Of a stretch of 64,000 bases of DNA, positions 1 to 11,100 are shown piece by piece. The notes beneath the pieces were generated by a model. It did not search any database, was not told where the DNA came from, and saw only the letters and a list, made by a program, of their open reading frames with translations. Position numbers and translations under genes: made by a program. The stretch's first letter is position 1. Each line of letters begins with the position of its first letter. This DNA is from Sulfurimonas sp. hsl 1-7. GTDB taxonomy: Bacteria > Campylobacterota > Campylobacteria > Campylobacterales > Sulfurimonadaceae. The stretch spans positions 1-64,000 of the forward strand of contig NZ_JAUIRR010000001.1 in assembly GCF_030577135.1 (NCBI RefSeq), in the 5' to 3' direction.

Positions 1-836
1 TCATCTAGTGAATCTTTCCAGTATGGTATCTCTATATTGAATGTTTGTTTGATTTTTGATTTATTTAGTAAACTATAGTGTGGGCGCATTGCCGGTGTTG
101 GGTACTCTTTTGTCTCAATTGGTTTTATTTTACAATCAAGTTTTGCCATACGCATAATCTCTTTTGCAAAATCATACCAAGAAAGTACACCTTCATTTGA
201 ATAGTTATATATCTCTACATCTTGATTGTCTATTTTAGGTAATATTTCTAAGATAGCAAGAGCTAAATCTTTTGCATAAGTTGGAGTTCCAACTTGATCA
301 AAGATGACCCCTAAATTCTCTTTCTCTTTACCTAAACGAAGCATAGTCTTGACAAAGTTTGCACCATATGAGCTATATACCCATGACGTTCTAATAATTA
401 TAGAGTTTTTAGGATTAATCGTTTGAAGTGCTTGTTCACCATCAAGCTTTGTTTTTCCATATACACCGTTTGGAGCTACATTATCATCTTCACTATATGG
501 TTTATAGTTTTTTCCATCAAACACATAGTCAGTACTTACATGCACAAATTTGATGTTTTTTTCTTTTGCTAACTCTGCCATATTCTTAACAGCTATATGA
601 TTGACTAAATCTGCATTTATTTCATCAGACTCTGCTTTATCTACTGCTGTGTATGCTGCACAGTTTATGATAATGTCAATATTATTTTCTTGAATATAGC
701 TAGATAAAATATCTTTATCTGTAATATCCAAACTACTTCTATCTGTAAAAAAGTAATTTGCCGGATATTGGCTTGAGAGTTCTTTAATCTCAGAACCCAA
801 CTGACCATTAGAACCTGTTACTAAGATGTTATTCAT
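1..836 (-). CDS. rfbD: dTDP-4-dehydrorhamnose reductase (3' end cut by window)
   Basis: This reductase performs the last step of dTDP-L-rhamnose synthesis, reducing dTDP-4-keto-L-rhamnose with NAD(P)H in the cytoplasm. Translating the minus strand from the ATG at 836 gives about 278 residues before the window edge. They begin MNNILVTGSNGQLGSE, a Rossmann nucleotide-binding motif of the GxxGxxG type. Further on are INCAAYTAVDKAE, VHVSTDYVFDG and YGKTKLDGE, the last two holding the Tyr-x-x-x-Lys catalytic pair of extended short-chain reductases. The start overlaps the end of rfbC by 8 bases, so the two are translationally coupled at the end of the surface-polysaccharide operon. Only the last few residues and the stop are missing. 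rfbB is not visible and may lie outside the window. Confidence 0.93.
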   Translation of the reverse strand, partial: MNNILVTGSNGQLGSEIKELSSQYPANYFFTDRSSLDITDKDILSSYIQENNIDIIINCAAYTAVDKAESDEINADLVNHIAVKNMAELAKEKNIKFVHVSTDYVFDGKNYKPYSEDDNVAPNGVYGKTKLDGEQALQTINPKNSIIIRTSWVYSSYGANFVKTMLRLGKEKENLGVIFDQVGTPTYAKDLALAILEILPKIDNQDVEIYNYSNEGVLSWYDFAKEIMRMAKLDCKIKPIETKEYPTPAMRPHYSLLNKSKIKQTFNIEIPYWKDSLD

Positions 837-1404
837 AGTAATTGACTCCATACTCAAACAGGTCATCAGTTTCATTTAGCTTAGGTTGTACTTTATCTTT
901 TGCAGAAAGGTTTAGTTTTTCATGCGGTACTTGCCAATCTATGTCAATATCACTGTCATTAAACGCAATTCCACGATCACATTCAGGTGAATAGTAACTA
1001 TCAACTTTATAAGCAAATACAGTATTGTCTTCTAATACTACAAACCCATGAGCAAAGCCACGAGGTACTAAAAGCTGGCGTTTATTCTCGCTACTTAATT
1101 CAACTGCAACATGTTTACCAAATGTAGGTGAACCTTTTCTAATGTCTACTGCTACATCTAAAACTTTCCCTTGAATTACACGTACTAGTTTAGTTTGTGC
1201 ATGTGGTGGAAGTTGGTAGTGTAGACCACGAAGTACACCATACGAGCTTTTAGATTCGTTATCTTGACAGAAGTTAATTTTATACCCTAAAAACTCTTGA
1301 AGTTTATCTTCACGGAATGTTTCTACGAAGTAACCACGGTCATCTCCATGGACAGTTGGTTCACATATAACTACATCAGGAATATCAGTTCTTATAAAAT
1401 TCAT
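829..1404 (-). CDS. rfbC: dTDP-4-dehydrorhamnose 3,5-epimerase
   Basis: RmlC-type epimerase converting dTDP-4-keto-6-deoxyglucose to dTDP-4-keto-L-rhamnose. The 191-residue cupin protein is of normal family length. It carries the catalytic-His segment RGLHYQ (His about 62), the DVAVDIRKGSPTFG strand and the VPRGFAHGF motif. Near residue 137 lies YKVDSYYSPECDRGIAFND, the usual region of the catalytic Tyr. The ATG shares one base with the stop of rfbA upstream, and its 3' end overlaps rfbD, so rfbA-rfbC-rfbD read as one transcript. Confidence 0.96.
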   Translation of the reverse strand: MNFIRTDIPDVVICEPTVHGDDRGYFVETFREDKLQEFLGYKINFCQDNESKSSYGVLRGLHYQLPPHAQTKLVRVIQGKVLDVAVDIRKGSPTFGKHVAVELSSENKRQLLVPRGFAHGFVVLEDNTVFAYKVDSYYSPECDRGIAFNDSDIDIDWQVPHEKLNLSAKDKVQPKLNETDDLFEYGVNYYE

Positions 1405-2297
1405 TATCTCCCCATACCTCTTGGTTGATTCGCACGTTTAATAAGATATTGACCATATTGGTTTTTCTTGAGCGGTTCTGCCAGTTCTAGAAGCTCCTCT
1501 TTTGAAATATATCCCATCTCATATGCTATCTCTTCTATACATGCTACTTTTAAAGATTGACGGTTTTCAATAGTTTGGATAAAACTACTTGCTTCAAGAA
1601 GTGATTCATGTGTACCTGTATCGAGCCATGCATATCCACGTCCCATAGTTTTTACACGTAAGCGTTCCTCATCAAGATACATTTGATTAAGAGTAGTAAT
1701 CTCGAGTTCACCTCTATGAGATGGTTTTACCTCTTTCGCTTTTTTAACGACATCATTAGGATAAAAGTAAAGACCAACTACAGCATAGTTGCTTTTAGGT
1801 TCTTTGGGCTTTTCCTCTATACTTATAACATTTCCATTTTTATCAAACTCTGCAACACCATAACGTTCCGGATCATTTACATAGTAACCAAACACTGTAG
1901 CTTTACTTTCATTTTTAACATTTTTTACACTTTGCGCTAAAAGTTCTGTAAGTCCATGTCCATAAAAAATGTTATCTCCTAATACTAAACATGCATCATC
2001 ACCATCTAAAAACTCTTCACCAAGTATAAAAGCTTGAGCAAGCCCATCAGGACTAGGCTGTACGACATACTCAAACTTCATTCCAATGTCACTACCATCA
2101 CCAAGTAAGTTTTTAAAACTTTGTTGATCTTCCGGTGTCGAGATAATTAATACTTCCTTAATTCCTGCTAACATCAGTACTGAAAGTGGATAATAGATCA
2201 TAGGTTTATCATAAATTGGAGTTAACTGCTTGCTTACACCTCTTGTAATTGGATAGAGTCTTGTACCACTCCCTCCTGCTAATATTATACCTTTCAT
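1404..2297 (-). CDS. rfbA: Glucose-1-phosphate thymidylyltransferase
   Basis: RmlA makes dTDP-glucose from glucose-1-phosphate and dTTP, the entry step of dTDP-rhamnose synthesis. The 297-residue length fits the family. The N-terminus has the nucleotidyltransferase signature [20 protein letters not shown] with the following [23 protein letters not shown] holds the metal-binding Asp, and [19 protein letters not shown] and [17 protein letters not shown] are typical of RmlA. Its ATG overlaps the stop of the upstream glycosyltransferase by 4 bases, indicating coupling. Confidence 0.96.
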   Translation of the reverse strand: MKGIILAGGSGTRLYPITRGVSKQLTPIYDKPMIYYPLSVLMLAGIKEVLIISTPEDQQSFKNLLGDGSDIGMKFEYVVQPSPDGLAQAFILGEEFLDGDDACLVLGDNIFYGHGLTELLAQSVKNVKNESKATVFGYYVNDPERYGVAEFDKNGNVISIEEKPKEPKSNYAVVGLYFYPNDVVKKAKEVKPSHRGELEITTLNQMYLDEERLRVKTMGRGYAWLDTGTHESLLEASSFIQTIENRQSLKVACIEEIAYEMGYISKEELLELAEPLKKNQYGQYLIKRANQPRGMGR

Positions 2298-3142
2298 TGT
2301 TTGCCCTCCGTTAATTTTTTTAGACCATTAAGTGCACGTATTTGATTATCTTTTTGAGATTTTTGCATAATAGCTCTATTAATTTGTCCCTCCTTATCAC
2401 TAAAACGTTTAGGATGCCAAAGGTGGTAAATATTTGCTATATAACGGCACGATTTCATTTGTATACCTAGTGCTTTAAATCTCCATGTGATGTCTACATC
2501 TTCACCCTCACCGGGGTTAACAAAATCTTCATTAAAACCATTAATCGCTTCTAAATCAGTTTTATAACAAGAAAAATTACATCCTATAATATGGCGAATC
2601 TTTCTTGAGGATGTAAATTTATTTAGCAGTGAAGAGTAAAGTCCATCTTCATAATGATGCACACCATCAGAATGTAGTGAAAAGATATTCCAAAGATAGT
2701 TTTTTGAAATTTTGTCAATGGATATTTCATTCTTTAAAATAGCTTGTGAATATTTTTCACCGAGTTCTGATCTTTTGCCACAACAAACTTTATGAACTTC
2801 AGAACAATTAAAATGTCCCTTGACAAACTCTTTATGAGGAACAACATCTCCATCTATGAAAATAATATATTCACTCTGGGTATTTCTGATAGCATTATTC
2901 AAAGCTTTATTCTTTTGCCAACCTAAATCTTCTTGAGAAATATGTTTAAGATTTGGAATACTCAAGGACTCTATAAAGTTTTTCATTTCAATAGAATCAC
3001 CGTCTTCACTAATAATAATTTCATCAAGGGGATATGATTGATTTTGTAAAGAATTTAAAATAATCTCTAACGATTTTATATCTTTATAAACTGAAACTAT
3101 GATAGCAATACTTGAAGGTTTTTCTTGATGTTTTAATGTCAT
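2294..3142 (-). CDS. Family 2 glycosyltransferase with galactosyltransferase-type C-terminus
   Basis: A cytoplasmic GT-A fold glycosyltransferase of 282 residues. The N-terminus [20 protein letters not shown] is the GT2 nucleotide-sugar strand. [10 protein letters not shown] near residue 95 supplies the DxD-like metal motif. [14 protein letters not shown] near residue 210 is the acidic motif of the C-terminal galactosyltransferase (Glyco_transf_7) region that presents the catalytic base. No signal peptide or membrane helix is seen. It lies between two heptosyltransferase-like genes and the dTDP-rhamnose genes, so a role in building the LPS core or another surface glycan is likely. Donor and acceptor cannot be told from sequence. 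Confidence 0.85.
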   Translation of the reverse strand: MTLKHQEKPSSIAIIVSVYKDIKSLEIILNSLQNQSYPLDEIIISEDGDSIEMKNFIESLSIPNLKHISQEDLGWQKNKALNNAIRNTQSEYIIFIDGDVVPHKEFVKGHFNCSEVHKVCCGKRSELGEKYSQAILKNEISIDKISKNYLWNIFSLHSDGVHHYEDGLYSSLLNKFTSSRKIRHIIGCNFSCYKTDLEAINGFNEDFVNPGEGEDVDITWRFKALGIQMKSCRYIANIYHLWHPKRFSDKEGQINRAIMQKSQKDNQIRALNGLKKLTEGKQ

Positions 3143-3201
3143 TATTTCTCTTATTCTGTATTTTAGTTTATTTTATAAAAAATTTGTTTAAAACCTAGTT
3201 A

Positions 3202-4200
3202 TTAGAATAATTTCGTAGATTTAATTTTATTATATACCATTTCAGTCGTAATCTGTTTCATGCAAATATTGTTTTTACACTCTTTCATTGTTTTTGTATT
3301 GTAACAAGGTGAACAGTCTAATTGTAATGATATTATATTAACATTGTTGTCAGGTGATTTGTATGGTGAATCTGTAACAGGGTCATTTGGTCCCATTAGT
3401 ACATAAACAGGAGTGTTAACTGCTGCGGCAATATGCCCGACAGCTGAATCTGTACAAATAACAGCTTTTGCATATTTAATTACACTACAGAGTTCTTCAA
3501 TATTGTTTTTCCCGACAAGATCAAGTGTATTGCCTGGAAAAGGACGAAGTAAATTAAAAAACTGTTCTTCAGATTTTGTCCCAACAATTACTATTTGCAT
3601 CTCTTTTGCTAATTGTTCAGTCAGTTCGATCCATGAATGGTTTTCCCATGCTCGATGATTTACACCGGAACGGTTGACATGAGAATTACTAGGACTAAAG
3701 ACTATGTACTCTTTATTAAGATTATATTTTGAATTAATTTTCTCAAAGTCAAGTGTATGGACACTTGGAAAAGCTTTATCTAGATTTTTTTGAGATATTT
3801 TGGACTTTAAAAAAAGTTTTTGAGCCTCACCTCTGTTGATTTTTTTATTTGATTGAATAGTATTAAACTGGGCACCAATTTTTTCTTTTGCATTAATATT
3901 TTGAAGAAGATCGCGAAATTGCTTCCCATATTCAAAATTTATTAACAAGTCGTAAGTAGTTTTTCTAGAATAGTTGATGATTTTTCTTTTTTCCGTACTA
4001 AAAAAAGTGGGAACTTTTTTATACTTCAAGTTAAAAACTTTATGAACTCTTGTATCATTTTCTAGTAGTTTTCCACTTCCTGGTGTACAAACAAAATCTA
4101 TGAGCGTATCTTCCCCATATTCTAGAAGTAAAGCATCTATAACACTCGTTGCATAAACAAGATCACCTAAAGCTCCACATCTTATAACTAGTATTTTCAT
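3202..4200 (-). CDS. Family 9 glycosyltransferase (heptosyltransferase-like)
   Basis: A GT-B fold enzyme of 332 residues in the ADP-heptose:LPS heptosyltransferase family. RCGALGDLVYATSVIDALL at the N-terminus is the family start motif. Near residue 250, AVICTDSAVGHIAAAVNTPVYVLMGPNDP is the conserved donor-binding segment. The C-terminus has a cysteine-rich stretch (CSPCYNTKTMKECKNNICM) common in this family. It starts with ATG 4 bases after the stop of the next upstream GT9 gene, so the pair is co-transcribed. It probably adds a heptose or similar sugar to the LPS core; the exact linkage is unknown. Confidence 0.87.
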   Translation of the reverse strand: MKILVIRCGALGDLVYATSVIDALLLEYGEDTLIDFVCTPGSGKLLENDTRVHKVFNLKYKKVPTFFSTEKRKIINYSRKTTYDLLINFEYGKQFRDLLQNINAKEKIGAQFNTIQSNKKINRGEAQKLFLKSKISQKNLDKAFPSVHTLDFEKINSKYNLNKEYIVFSPSNSHVNRSGVNHRAWENHSWIELTEQLAKEMQIVIVGTKSEEQFFNLLRPFPGNTLDLVGKNNIEELCSVIKYAKAVICTDSAVGHIAAAVNTPVYVLMGPNDPVTDSPYKSPDNNVNIISLQLDCSPCYNTKTMKECKNNICMKQITTEMVYNKIKSTKLF

Positions 4201-4204
4201 AGAT

Positions 4205-5278
4205 TTAAGACTCCCGATAAAGATGTTGAATAATTTGTTGTGCGATATCAGCTAGTGAAAGTTGATTGATATCAATGTTTAAATTTTGTTCGCCAAGAGT
4301 TCCGTAGGCTGCAATGATGGTATGATTAAATAGTCCTATTGATCTGGCTTTGGAAGCAGCAGCTAAATGTAGAGGACCAGTATCAGCACTTATATAAGCA
4401 TCGCATGCTCTAAAAAATGCACCAAGTTCTCTAAGGTTTTTATTTGAATACTCGAGAATATCATCATTTAGTTTTGATGGAATATCAGGAGATAATATAT
4501 CAATAAATAAAAGATCATTTTTGAGTTCATTCATATGTATGATAAAGTCTTTCCACCAAGCATCTTCTATCTTTTTATCAAATCTGGCATTTCTAAAAAT
4601 TGCGATTACTTTTTTCGATGTTTGAACCTTATACTCTTGCAATAAGTTTTTAAGTACATCCTCCCCTTGTTCTATTTCTTGCGGAGTTAATTTAATATCT
4701 AGTTCTAGTGGATGTTGATAGTGTGATATCCCAAAACCATTAAGTATTTCTAATGGTTGTAAGCTCGCATGAGTAAATAAACCTTTATAAAGTGCTTTGT
4801 GAGTTACAGGTGCCCAACTTTTTTCATCGTTAAAGCTAAGGGTATACTTTGAATTTACAAATAATGTGACAATTTGAGAACTAAGTGAACGTGAGGAGAT
4901 ATTTATACAAAGATCATACTTTTTAGTTCTGGTATTTTTTATAAACTTTAAAAGTTGGAAAGGATGAACAAGCAGTTTTCTAGAAATATCTATAATCTGA
5001 TCTACATTTGGCATTGGACTTAATATTTTCCCGACATTCTGACTACCAATAAAAAGATCAATTTTAATATTTGGATTGTGTTCAGCTATTTCATTAATAA
5101 GGGGCGTTAAAAATATTATATTACCTATGCGGTAATTAGGACGTATCAGTGCAATAGTATCTATCTTTTTAATATCTAAAAGTTCTGTGTTTGCAGTAGA
5201 TGAAAATATTTTTGCTAAGAAAGAATTGAATAATGAATTGAATTTTCTTCTAAATTTTAAATGTAATGGTATATTCAT
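4205..5278 (-). CDS. Family 9 glycosyltransferase (heptosyltransferase-like)
   Basis: A second GT9 enzyme of 357 residues and the first gene of the minus-strand operon. ALIRPNYRIGNIIFLTPLINEI (residues about 43-64) is the family N-terminal motif, preceded by a basic stretch of about 40 residues that may contact the membrane. YISADTGPLHLAAASKARSIGLFN near residue 293 is the donor-binding motif of heptosyltransferases. It diverges from the ABC exporter gene at 5366 across an 87-base gap that must hold both promoters. Which sugar it transfers is not evident. Confidence 0.85.
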   Translation of the reverse strand: MNIPLHLKFRRKFNSLFNSFLAKIFSSTANTELLDIKKIDTIALIRPNYRIGNIIFLTPLINEIAEHNPNIKIDLFIGSQNVGKILSPMPNVDQIIDISRKLLVHPFQLLKFIKNTRTKKYDLCINISSRSLSSQIVTLFVNSKYTLSFNDEKSWAPVTHKALYKGLFTHASLQPLEILNGFGISHYQHPLELDIKLTPQEIEQGEDVLKNLLQEYKVQTSKKVIAIFRNARFDKKIEDAWWKDFIIHMNELKNDLLFIDILSPDIPSKLNDDILEYSNKNLRELGAFFRACDAYISADTGPLHLAAASKARSIGLFNHTIIAAYGTLGEQNLNIDINQLSLADIAQQIIQHLYRES

Positions 5279-5365
5279 AAGGTACTTTTTTATGCAATTA
5301 TACCAAATTAACTTTTAACTTGGATAGTTAGTGTAAAATATCGTTATTAATTACGGAGAAAATAT
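5279..5365. promoter_or_regulatory. Divergent promoter region, glycosyltransferase operon / ABC exporter
   Basis: An 87-base AT-rich gap between divergent genes. On the plus strand a TAAAAT -10-like box lies in tgtaaaata at about 5334, followed by the ribosome site acggaga at 5352-5358, six to eight bases before the TTG start at 5366. On the minus strand the promoter of the surface-polysaccharide operon must lie here too, but no clear box can be singled out. Confidence 0.4.
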
Positions 5366-7078
5366 TTGAAAGAGATTATTAAAAGATTTTGGCCCTATAT
5401 AAAAGAGTATAAACTTCATTATATTATGGTGTTTTTTGCAGGATTACTCATAATTGCTGCAACTGCTGGAAATGCACATATTATGAAACCGTTAATGGAT
5501 GATATGTTTATAGAGAAAAAAGAGGAGATGCTTTATCTTATTCCTCTTGGACTTATAGGAATTTATCTTACAAAAGCGGTTGGAAAATATATTCAAACTG
5601 TATTTATGGAGTATATCGGGCAAAGTATCATCACGCGATTCCGTGAGATCCTTTTAGAAAAGATGATATCTATGGATATGGCATATCTCTATCAAAACAG
5701 AAGTGGAGAACTAATCTCTAGAATTACCAATGATATTGGACGTATACAGTTTTTTGTCTCTAACATGCTGCCTGATATGTTCAGAGACCTTTTAGCAGTA
5801 ATTGCATTAATTGGATATGTAATATGGTTAAACCCATTACTTTCATTTTATGCATTGGTTGTAGTACCTGTTGTTATTTTACCAATAATTTCTATAGCAA
5901 AGAGATTAAAAAAGTATTCTCACCGATCGCAGGCAAAAAATGCCGATGTAGTTTCCCGTTTGACAGAGGTTTTTAATAACTCTGAAGTGATTAAAGCAAA
6001 CGCAACTGAGAAGTTTGAAATAGGGCGTTTTTCTGAGCACAACTGGCAGTTTTTCAAGATTAATATGAAAGCTATTTACGTCGGTGCAATAGTTTCTCCG
6101 ATCTTGGAAATTGTCGGTGTGTGTGGACTTGCAACGGTTATCTATGTTGGTGGACGTGAAGTGTATGATGGCAATATGACAGTAGGGGAATTTACGGCAT
6201 TTATCACTGCTATTATTTTAGTATTTGAACCGATCCGTAAACTCGGCGGGACATACTCAAAGATCCAAGATGCACTTGCAGCGAGTGAGAGGGTATTTGA
6301 AGTTTTAGATGAAGAGCCTAAAATCGTAAACGGTACAAAAGTTTTAGAAGATGATATTCATCAAATAGAGTTTAAAGATGTTTCACTTATGTATGAGGGT
6401 TCTTATGCACTTGATAATGTCAATATTACGATTAAAGAGGGGCAAAATATTGCCCTTGTTGGAGATAGTGGCGGTGGAAAGTCTACTTTTATCTCTATGT
6501 TGCTCCGTTTTTACGATCCGGATAACGGTATTGTAAAAATTAATGGTGAAGATATTAAAAACTATGATCTGAAATCTTTAAAACACCACATATCTTTTGT
6601 AACTCAAAGAATCTATATTTTCCAAGATACGCTTGCAGCAAATGTTGCTTACGGTGAAGAGAATATTGATGAGCAAAAAGTACTTCGAGCACTAGAACTT
6701 GCAGATGCACTTGGATTCGTTGATGAGCTTGAAAATGGAATAGATACAATGATGCATGAAGCGGGAACCAACCTTTCAGGTGGTCAGCGTCAACGTATAG
6801 CGATTGCCCGTGCAATTTATAAACACTCATCACTCATCCTCTTTGATGAAGCGACATCAGCTCTTGATAATGAGAGTGAAAAAAGGATACAAAAAGCACT
6901 TGACGAGTACACAAAAGATAAAATCACTATCACGATTGCACATAGATTAAGTACAATTGAACATGCAGATAAAATTTTAGTGATGCAAAAAGGGAAAATC
7001 GTAGCACAGGGCACACATCAGGAACTTTTAGAAAATTCGGATGTTTATCAAAGGTTGTCCGGAGAGATGAAACAGTAG
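5366..7078 (+). CDS. ABC transporter, fused permease and ATPase, MsbA/PglK type
   Basis: A half-transporter of 570 residues that works as a homodimer to flip a lipid-linked substrate across the inner membrane. Residues about 1-310 form a six-helix ABC type-1 exporter domain. The ATPase follows with Walker A GDSGGGKST (about residue 370), signature LSGGQRQRIAIARA, Walker B SLILFDEATSALD and the switch IAHRLST. The start is TTG, supported by an acggaga ribosome site. Length and domains fit both MsbA (lipid A core) and PglK (the N-glycan heptasaccharide flippase). The next-door polysaccharide genes favour a glycolipid, and pglB also occurs in this window about 54 kb away. Confidence 0.9.
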   Translation: MKEIIKRFWPYIKEYKLHYIMVFFAGLLIIAATAGNAHIMKPLMDDMFIEKKEEMLYLIPLGLIGIYLTKAVGKYIQTVFMEYIGQSIITRFREILLEKMISMDMAYLYQNRSGELISRITNDIGRIQFFVSNMLPDMFRDLLAVIALIGYVIWLNPLLSFYALVVVPVVILPIISIAKRLKKYSHRSQAKNADVVSRLTEVFNNSEVIKANATEKFEIGRFSEHNWQFFKINMKAIYVGAIVSPILEIVGVCGLATVIYVGGREVYDGNMTVGEFTAFITAIILVFEPIRKLGGTYSKIQDALAASERVFEVLDEEPKIVNGTKVLEDDIHQIEFKDVSLMYEGSYALDNVNITIKEGQNIALVGDSGGGKSTFISMLLRFYDPDNGIVKINGEDIKNYDLKSLKHHISFVTQRIYIFQDTLAANVAYGEENIDEQKVLRALELADALGFVDELENGIDTMMHEAGTNLSGGQRQRIAIARAIYKHSSLILFDEATSALDNESEKRIQKALDEYTKDKITITIAHRLSTIEHADKILVMQKGKIVAQGTHQELLENSDVYQRLSGEMKQ

Positions 7079-7100
7079 TCAATGAAATAAATATTTTATG

Positions 7101-7117
7101 TTTTTTTTTGCTATAAT
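7101..7117 (+). promoter_or_regulatory. Sigma-70 promoter of the HD-GYP/kinase operon
   Basis: A run of nine T followed by GC and TATAAT at 7112-7117 matches the Campylobacterota sigma-70 pattern, in which a T-rich tract replaces a defined -35 box. It lies about 22 bases before the start codon at 7139/7142, and an aaggaagg ribosome site sits at 7126-7133. Confidence 0.65.
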
Positions 7118-7138
7118 CTATAGCAAAGGAAGGGTGTT

Positions 7139-8191
7139 GTGATGGAATTAACTTACAATATATTAATTGTAGATGATATTAGTGATAATATTAAAGTAGC
7201 TATGAATATTCTCAAAGAGAATAACTATAACTTCTCTTTTGCCCTAAACGGTAAGGAAGCTTTAGAAATTGTAACAACTAAAAAGTTTGATCTTATCTTA
7301 TTGGATATTATGATGCCTGAAATGAACGGCTATGAAGTATGTCAACAACTCAAAGCTGATCCTCGTACACAAGATATCCCCGTTATTTTCCTCACTGCAA
7401 AAGCCGATGTTGACTCTATTACTGAAGGACTAAAACTCGGTGCAGTTGACTATATTACGAAACCTTTTCACTCTGAAGAGCTTATAGCAAGGGTTACAAC
7501 GCATTTAGAGTTGTACCATGCAAAAGAGGTTTTAAAACAAAATAATCTTGACCTGAACGTAAAGATTGTAGAACGTGAAAAAAGATATTTGAGTGAACTG
7601 GAACAAACACAAAAAGAGATCATCTATCTTTTAACAGAGTTGATGGAGTCAACTTCAGATGAAACAGGAAGGCATATTAAAAGAGTCGCTGATGCTTCAA
7701 AACTTTTAGCAACACTTCACGGTGCACTCAGTGAAGAGGAGATAAATGATGTTTACTTCGCTTCACCGCTTCACGATATCGGAAAAGTAACTATCCCCCA
7801 TGAAGTGTTAAATAAACCGGGTCGTTATACTGAAGAAGAGTTTAAAATTATGCAGGAACACACTACAAATGCACATAAATTCTTACAACATTCTCAAAGA
7901 AGATTGATCAAAGCAGGGGATATTATTGCTTACCAACACCATGAAAAATGGGATGGAACAGGGTATCCACAAGGTCTTGCAGGGGAGAAAATTCATATCT
8001 ATGCAAGGATTGTTGCTATTGCCGATGTATTGGATGCTTTAACGCACAAACGAGTATATAAAGACGCCTGGAGTTTTGAAGAGGTAGTTAAATATATTAT
8101 AGATCGTAAAGGGAAACAGTTTGATCCGTATCTGATCGAACTTTTTGAAAATAATATAGAAAGTTTTAAAGCAATTGTAGAAGAAGAGTAA
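7139..8191 (+). CDS. Response regulator with HD-GYP c-di-GMP phosphodiesterase domain
   Basis: A two-domain cytoplasmic regulator of 350 residues. The receiver (about 7-120) keeps the acidic pair VDD, the phosphoacceptor Asp in LILLDIMMPEMNG (residue 56) and the Lys of YITKPF. A linker helix leads to the HD-GYP domain (about 165-345), with HDIGK and HHEKWDGTGYPQGL intact, so it should hydrolyse c-di-GMP. Two starts are possible, GTG at 7139 or ATG at 7142; the ATG is better spaced from the ribosome site. Its stop overlaps the ATG of the hybrid kinase, so that kinase is its likely partner. Confidence 0.94.
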   Translation: MMELTYNILIVDDISDNIKVAMNILKENNYNFSFALNGKEALEIVTTKKFDLILLDIMMPEMNGYEVCQQLKADPRTQDIPVIFLTAKADVDSITEGLKLGAVDYITKPFHSEELIARVTTHLELYHAKEVLKQNNLDLNVKIVEREKRYLSELEQTQKEIIYLLTELMESTSDETGRHIKRVADASKLLATLHGALSEEEINDVYFASPLHDIGKVTIPHEVLNKPGRYTEEEFKIMQEHTTNAHKFLQHSQRRLIKAGDIIAYQHHEKWDGTGYPQGLAGEKIHIYARIVAIADVLDALTHKRVYKDAWSFEEVVKYIIDRKGKQFDPYLIELFENNIESFKAIVEEE

Positions 8192-11100
8192 TGAAACTAT
8201 TCTTTCAAGTTTACCTTTTATTTGTTGTTTTATCTACACAAATATGGGGTGATGTGGTTTTTACTCAGGAAGAAAAAAAGTATGTAAAAGAGCACCCGAT
8301 TGTAACACTGGGAAGTGATTATAGGTGGCCCCCTTTTGATTTTATTGACTCACACGATCGCCATAGCGGTTTATCTGAAGATTTTATTCGACTCATCGAG
8401 AAAAAAAGCGGTTTAAAGTTTCGAATAAAGTCTGAAGTATGGGCACAAGCACTTGAAAATGCAAAAGAAAAAAAATATGATGGACTTGTGTGTTCAGTAA
8501 AAACACATGAGAGGGAAAAATATTTTAACTTCACAACACCCTATTTGACAGTACCTATGGTTGTTATTACTCAGGTGGGTAAAGATATCCATACGATTAG
8601 GGACCTTAAAGGTAAAACAGTTTCTATAAATAAATCTTCTTACATTCATGAATGGTTACAAGAGAAACATCCAGAGATTAAAATTATTCCATCATCATCA
8701 AACGAGGAATCTTTAGAATGGGTCTCACTCGGTAAAGCTGATGCCTATATAGGAAACTTAGCAGTTGGAACTTACATAATCAATAAAAATATTTTAAACA
8801 ATTTACATATTGTAGAGAAGCTCAAAGAGTTTAGTACTTCTGTAAGTATCGCTATTGATAAAGACAATGTAACCTTGTTTAACATTATTCAAAAATCTGT
8901 TGCAGATGTAGAAGAAAATGAGATGCAGGCTATAAAATCAAAATGGAGCAAGAGTGCTGATTTTACGGGAAGTAGTTTACTTAATCTAACAAAAAAAGAA
9001 CTAAAGTGGATCAAAGAGCATAAGACAATACACTATGTGATCGATAACTATTGGGAACCCGTAGAGTTTCTTTCAAAAAATGACGGGAAATATTCAGGGA
9101 TAGCAAGTAGCTATATAGAACTGATTGCACAAAAAACAGGTTTAGAGTTTGTCCGTGTACCTACGAAAGAGTGGTCTCAAAGTGTAGAAGTCATCAACAC
9201 AAGAAAAGCAGATCTCTATACCTGTGTTGCGAAAACGCCTTCAAGAGAAAAGGTGGTTAACTTTACAAAGTCGTATATCGATATGCCTCTTGTTTTTGTA
9301 GCAAAACATAATGTAGAATTCATTACCGATATGCAGCAGTTAAATGATAAGAAAGTGGTACTGGTGAAAGGGTATGCCGTAAATGAACTTTTGAGAAAAG
9401 AGCATCCTAAAATCACTTACATTGAAGTGGACAACCTTACACAGGCCTTTAAAGCTATCGTTAACTCTAAAGCAGATGTGTATATTGACCTCTTACCGAT
9501 TGTAAGTAACTACATACAAAAAAAAGGTTTCTCAAATCTAAAAATATCAGGGACTACACCGTATCATCTCAAATTTCATATGGCTTTACGCAACGATTGG
9601 GATCCTTTAGGAGTAAAGATCTTTAACAAGGCGATCGACTCTATTACACCCGAAGAGAAAAATAAGATATATAACCGATGGGTGGATGTAAAATATGATA
9701 GACAGATCGACTACACAATTATTTTTGAAATAGCAGGGGTTCTTTTAGTACTCATTATTGCATCTTTATTTTGGAATAGGAAACTCTCTTTAGAGATAGG
9801 AAAAAGAAGAGAAGCGGAAGAGAAATTAAAAGATCTTAACAAACAGTTGATCGAAGCTATGAATGAGGCAAAGAGTGCTAGTGCGGCAAAGTCGACATTC
9901 CTCTCAAATATGAGTCACGAAATTCGAACCCCTATGAACTCAATTTTAGGTTTTACGGAACTTTTAGATGAACAGATCGAAGATAAAAAACTAAAGTCCT
10001 TTATTAAAACTATCCGTACATCTGGAAAGACTTTATTGGTACTTATTAACGATATTTTAGACCTCTCGAAAATTGAATCGGGGAAAATGGAGATCGTAAA
10101 GAAAAAAACAGACCTACATCAAGTATTGGAAGAGAGCATAGGGCTCTTTAAGTTGCAGGCAGAACAAAAAGGGCTTACTTTAGAACTTGAACTTGATCAA
10201 ATGATGCCTGAAGCAGTCATTGGTGATGGTGTACGCCTAAAACAGATCCTAATCAATTTGATCGGAAATGCTATGAAGTTTACCGATGAGGGATTTGTTA
10301 AAGTAAGTGCGAAGGTTTTACCTATTGAGGGACATTTAAGCAAAATAGACTTTATAATTCGAGTAAGTGATAGTGGGATAGGAATTAAAAAAGAGGCTCA
10401 GGAAAAGATCTTCCATCTATTTGAACAGCAAGAGAATCAAGATGTTAAGAAGTATGGAGGAACAGGATTAGGACTTTCTATTTGTCGTAAACTTGCACTT
10501 TTAATGGACGGGAATTTAGAAGTTGAAAGTGAGATCGGCAAAGGTGCAACTTTCATACTGACACTGAAAAATCTTCCGATTGCCTCTATGTATGATGAGG
10601 AGTCGGATAATGGTTTGGACTTTGATATATCTAGTTTAGAGTTTGATGAAGCGACAATATTGGTTGCCGATGATGTAGCTGAGAATAGATTGTTGGTAAA
10701 AGAGAGTTTCTCCGGTACGAAGATACATATAATTGAAGCGGTTGACGGTGAAGATGCACTGCAAAAGGTCAAAGAGAACAAAATTGATCTGATCTTTATG
10801 GATATACGAATGCCGAAACTTGACGGTTACAGTGCTACACGAATGATCAAAGAGGAGTTTCAGATCCCGGTTGTAGCATTAACAGCATCTATTATGCAGA
10901 GTGATATAGAGAAGTTAAAAGAGCAGCGTTTTGATGATTACCTAAGAAAACCGGTAGCAAAAAAAGAGCTATATCAGGTGGTTTCTAAGTACTTAAATTA
11001 CACGGCAGCAATCTCATCAGAAGAAAAAACAGAAGTTACTTCTGTGCAAAATGAGCAGGATATTACTGATTTTATTAAACAATTGCCTAAAGAACTTATT

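Noticed and set aside
1404-2297. Frame on the plus strand at 1683-1940 as a small membrane protein
   Set aside because: Antisense to rfbA, no ribosome site, and its hydrophobicity follows from the complement of charged codons.
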